Assembly: GCF_030382115.1 (NCBI RefSeq)
Contig: NZ_JAUDRJ010000003.1
Location: forward strand, 5,178,603-5,242,602
Source: Nostoc sp. GT001
Lineage (GTDB): Bacteria > Cyanobacteriota > Cyanobacteriia > Cyanobacteriales > Nostocaceae
Direction: 5' to 3'
Length of the DNA: 64,000 bases
Each line of letters opens with the position of its first letter. The first letter of the stretch is position 1. Position numbers and translations under genes: made by a program. Below are positions 61,569 to 64,000 of the stretch, in pieces. Below the pieces are notes generated by a model. That model had not been told where the DNA came from and did no database searches. It saw nothing but the letters and a program-made list of their open reading frames with translations.

Positions 61569-63167
61569 CTATAATTCATCCCAAACCACAGGAAAGGAAT
61601 AATCTGAAAATGGCGAGAAATTACGATTTTCGCTGCGGGTTTCTTCATCTAGAACTTTGACAACTTTGTTATAAATATCTTGTGCTTGTTGTGGGGAATC
61701 ACCAATACTGGTTAATCCCACCTTGCCAAACTGCGAAAGGCAGCCCATAAGATGAAACACTGTACCCGTTTCTGTACCGCTGTCAAAGTGCAGTCTGTGG
61801 TGAGCAATGATATCCATTAAATCATTAGGCAATAATCCCTGATAGCGCTCTTTTTGCAGATTATCAGTGGCAATGTAATATTTTGGACGACCTTGCTGAC
61901 TATAAAATAAACCCGTGGAAAGGTCATAGCGACCGTTCGTTAATAATTTCAGGGTCATGAATGGATGCGTTGTACCGCCTTTACGCAGGTTAATTTCGAT
62001 CGCCTGAATATCCCACTCTCCATTACCCTTGTCAACGGCGATAAAATCTACACCAAACCGCTCTAAAGTGCCTTTATCTGCTAGCTTTCTGCCAACTTGA
62101 AGTCCCAATTGCTGTAATTGCAATCGATATGTTTCATCAGCAGGAAAGCTGCAACCAAGATAAATCTGACCGTCTGGGCCTCCGAGAATTTGGTCGTGAG
62201 TTGAAAGGATTTCCACTTCGCCTTGGGGTGTAATCCGTCCTTGAACGCTGGGCGATCGCTTAATTTCCCCTTCCACAAATGCTTCGGTAATTGCCCCTAA
62301 TTCCGGGATTCTTCCCGAAAAATTCTCCCATGTCTCAAGTTTTGCTTGAAAGCGCATCGTTGAGAAGCGATCGCTAATTGCAGCTACCCTTTCGGCATGA
62401 GTACCAGTGTTTGGTGCTAAATTCTCAATCGGTCTAAGATCCAACAATGCATTCCCCTCTCCAGAAATGCCCTCGTTGAGTTTTACTACTACTCGTTTTA
62501 ATGTTGGTTGGCGTTCCCACAAATCAACAGTAGCTTCTGCCAAATCTGTGGGGTTCCAAACTTTTTCGCTGCCATCTGGATGCGGTACTCCGCTTTCCTT
62601 GAAAATTTGCCGACTACCACTTTTTGTTCCCCAAATCTGTAAATCTGGTGCAGCAGCATACAATGGTACACCTAATTTTAAAGACAATTCGCCTTCCCAG
62701 TGCGAAGAGTTGTAGCAGATCATAAATGATTTGTCTAGCCTCAAAGATTTCTGAATCCGCTCTAGCAGACGGGGACGTTCTAAAATCTTTTGACTCAGAG
62801 GCTTAAGAGAGGAATCGTAAGTAGAAAGTAACAGCAAGCGATTGCGAGCATGAGAAAAAGGGATACCTGGCAATAGCTGCAAATAATAATCAATGATACT
62901 TGGATGCAGGGGTACTGATGTTACATAAATCAGGCGAGTTTGGGGATTCCGCAACCGAATTAAAGAAAATAGTAATCTTTCTTCATAATGTTCGCAGCCT
63001 TCGATCTTTTGGAGTTCGCGCTGGTCGAGACTCAAGGAGGGAATAATTAAAATATCCGCTTCGCTATTGTCAAATAGTTCGCTCGTTTTCCAGCGATCGC
63101 GCAGGGTTAATTGTAAGTGGCGAAACTTTTCAACCTGTTCTAACTCGGAAATATTTAATGTTGCCAT
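61569..63167 (-). CDS. PGM1-like ATP-grasp peptide ligase
   Basis: This 532-residue ATP-grasp protein resembles the peptide ligase PGM1 group, which joins amino acids or peptides to carboxylates. The ATP-grasp portion includes RVVVKLNEGISGEGNALL (nucleotide binding), ITEAFVEGEIKRSPSVQGRI and the metal-binding AIEINLRKGGTTHPFM (about 400-415). The N-terminal 170 residues are a separate helical/alpha-beta domain. It is convergent with the kinase gene, 22 bases apart. A role in a modified-peptide or glycan metabolite is plausible; product unknown. Confidence 0.8.
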   Translation of the reverse strand: MATLNISELEQVEKFRHLQLTLRDRWKTSELFDNSEADILIIPSLSLDQRELQKIEGCEHYEERLLFSLIRLRNPQTRLIYVTSVPLHPSIIDYYLQLLPGIPFSHARNRLLLLSTYDSSLKPLSQKILERPRLLERIQKSLRLDKSFMICYNSSHWEGELSLKLGVPLYAAAPDLQIWGTKSGSRQIFKESGVPHPDGSEKVWNPTDLAEATVDLWERQPTLKRVVVKLNEGISGEGNALLDLRPIENLAPNTGTHAERVAAISDRFSTMRFQAKLETWENFSGRIPELGAITEAFVEGEIKRSPSVQGRITPQGEVEILSTHDQILGGPDGQIYLGCSFPADETYRLQLQQLGLQVGRKLADKGTLERFGVDFIAVDKGNGEWDIQAIEINLRKGGTTHPFMTLKLLTNGRYDLSTGLFYSQQGRPKYYIATDNLQKERYQGLLPNDLMDIIAHHRLHFDSGTETGTVFHLMGCLSQFGKVGLTSIGDSPQQAQDIYNKVVKVLDEETRSENRNFSPFSDYSFPVVWDEL

Positions 63168-63720
63168 AACCCATGCCCTCTAATGATCTCAATGTAGCGC
63201 ACCACGCACCTTTTTGGAGGATGTATAGTCGCCGTGTCAAGATTCAGGTAGTTTTGTAAAAATTTTCCCGAAGTCAGCAATGATCGATCAAACTATAGCA
63301 ACCCGCAAATCGCCGACTTCTTTAATTCTTTTCCCTCTTAAGGTTGAGTTAATTGCTGCTTACTTTACCTCTAGGGGGCGATAAAGTACAGCAATATAAT
63401 AGTTAACTTTAAAACAGATGAAAAAGATAAATTCTTCATCACATTAGAGTTATGTACTTATTTTCATGGTCAGGCATGAGGATAAATAATGTAAGTTGCG
63501 TAGAGTTGCTGGAATAAGTAAGTTTGGCAAACATCCAAGATATGAATGCCTAAAATTGCAAATGGCTAGTGAGAGTCAAAGCAAAAAATAAACCTTGGGT
63601 TGAATTTTCGATCCAAGGTTTAGTTATGAAATAGGGAATAGGAGAAAGATGGAGTGTAACTAATTCCCAATGTCCCTTTCTCAATGCCCCATTCAATATT
63701 CAATTACCAAGGTAAAACAG
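63168..63720. other. intergenic region with a hairpin
   Basis: About 550 bases without a convincing ORF. A hairpin (63589-63622: TAAACCTTGG pairing with CCAAGGTTTA, 14-base loop) follows a run of A and could be a terminator with no gene before it on the plus strand. Short GGGAATAGG-type repeats occur near 63630. Confidence 0.5.
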
Positions 63721-64000
63721 ATGGCTAAATCAAAAGAACCAAAAGAGAAAAAAGAGCAAAAATTGCAACCGCCACAACAACAAGAAACACCAGGTGTTGA
63801 ATCAGAAATGACACCAAAACCCAAAGCTGATGATGCTCAGTATCGGGGTAGTGGCAAGTTACAAGATAAAGTAGCATTGATTACGGGTGCAGATAGTGGG
63901 ATTGGTCGTGCTGTTGCGATCGCATTTGCCAAAGAAGGTGCAGATGTGGCAATCCTTTACCTTAATGAACACGATGATGCCAAAGAAACAAAACATTTGG
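63721..64000 (+). CDS. SDR-family oxidoreductase, partial at window end
   Basis: The ATG at 63721 starts a frame that runs off the window after 93 codons. It begins with a Lys/Gln-rich N-terminal extension and the first part of a short-chain dehydrogenase/reductase: [20 protein letters not shown] carries the nucleotide-binding TGxxxGIG motif. AGEGA-type NAD-binding sequence follows. The extension and layout resemble the general-stress SDRs of the YghA/YdaD group. No stop is seen, so the gene is incomplete here. Confidence 0.85.
   Translation, partial: MAKSKEPKEKKEQKLQPPQQQETPGVESEMTPKPKADDAQYRGSGKLQDKVALITGADSGIGRAVAIAFAKEGADVAILYLNEHDDAKETKHL

Noticed and set aside
1..64000. tRNA, rRNA or riboswitch genes
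   Set aside because: I looked for cloverleaf-type or conserved rRNA segments and known aptamer cores and saw none; a covariance-model scan would be decisive.

Overview
The window comes from a filamentous, heterocyst-forming cyanobacterium of the Nostoc/Anabaena type. The evidence is the many GCGATCGC (HIP1) octamers, short tandem heptamer repeats, a nitrogenase-accessory locus joined to a coxBAC operon, a desC-desA-desB cluster, a high-light-inducible protein, a DUF1816 protein, an SLH/OprB porin and several Uma2 genes. No tRNA, rRNA or CRISPR array was seen. Assignments come from reading the proteins and DNA by eye; no database was searched.

Region by region. 0.2-10.9 kb: a sucrase/ferredoxin-like gene, then a nitrogen-fixation accessory island. 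It holds CnfR/PatB (ferredoxin plus HTH regulator), divergent FdxB, an A2-type cytochrome oxidase operon coxB-coxA-coxC, a small helical protein, a cupin and a NifO-like nitrogenase-associated protein. CnfR switches on nif genes, FdxB supplies electrons, and this oxidase would remove O2 around nitrogenase. 11-14.5 kb: three fatty-acid desaturases on the minus strand. 14.5-24.9 kb: housekeeping genes (a PLP lyase-like protein, a hydrolase, mrnC-rlmB-DUF1816, a STAS protein, a frameshifted carA, a retropepsin-like lipoprotein, trpD, a Dam-type methylase with a tiny partner ORF). 25-26.1 kb: a cytochrome b561-like protein and an hli gene behind an HLR1 (RpaB) site. 26.2-34.4 kb: a minus-strand module of a dynamin-like GTPase, an Hsp70-like ATPase and an unknown 363-residue protein, interrupted by an Rpn/DUF2887 gene and its truncated copy. 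35-41 kb: a multi-PAS/GAF histidine kinase, a cyclase-family protein and an aldehyde dehydrogenase. 41-46 kb: a Uma2 gene, a GUN4-domain pseudogene, a porin and an unknown gene. 46-47.9 kb: uppS and a di-iron ferritin-like protein.

48-58.6 kb is an accessory, defence-like region. It has an AbiJ/HEPN-like protein, two more Uma2 genes, an HTH/NB-ARC/TPR STAND ATPase, a pentapeptide protein and three genes typical of extracellular contractile injection systems (DUF4255 protein, AAA+ ATPase, and a cargo-like protein with a hydrophobic core). No sheath, tube or baseplate genes are present. 58.9-64 kb: an EamA protein, a repeat-rich Ser/Thr kinase, a PGM1-like ATP-grasp ligase and the start of an SDR.

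A recurring theme is repeats moving into functional positions. Heptamers form the 3' ends of coxB and desC, the Shine-Dalgarno of coxA, and loops inside trpD and probably the histidine kinase. Other repeats encode a start codon, N-terminal tails, or sit on stop codons.
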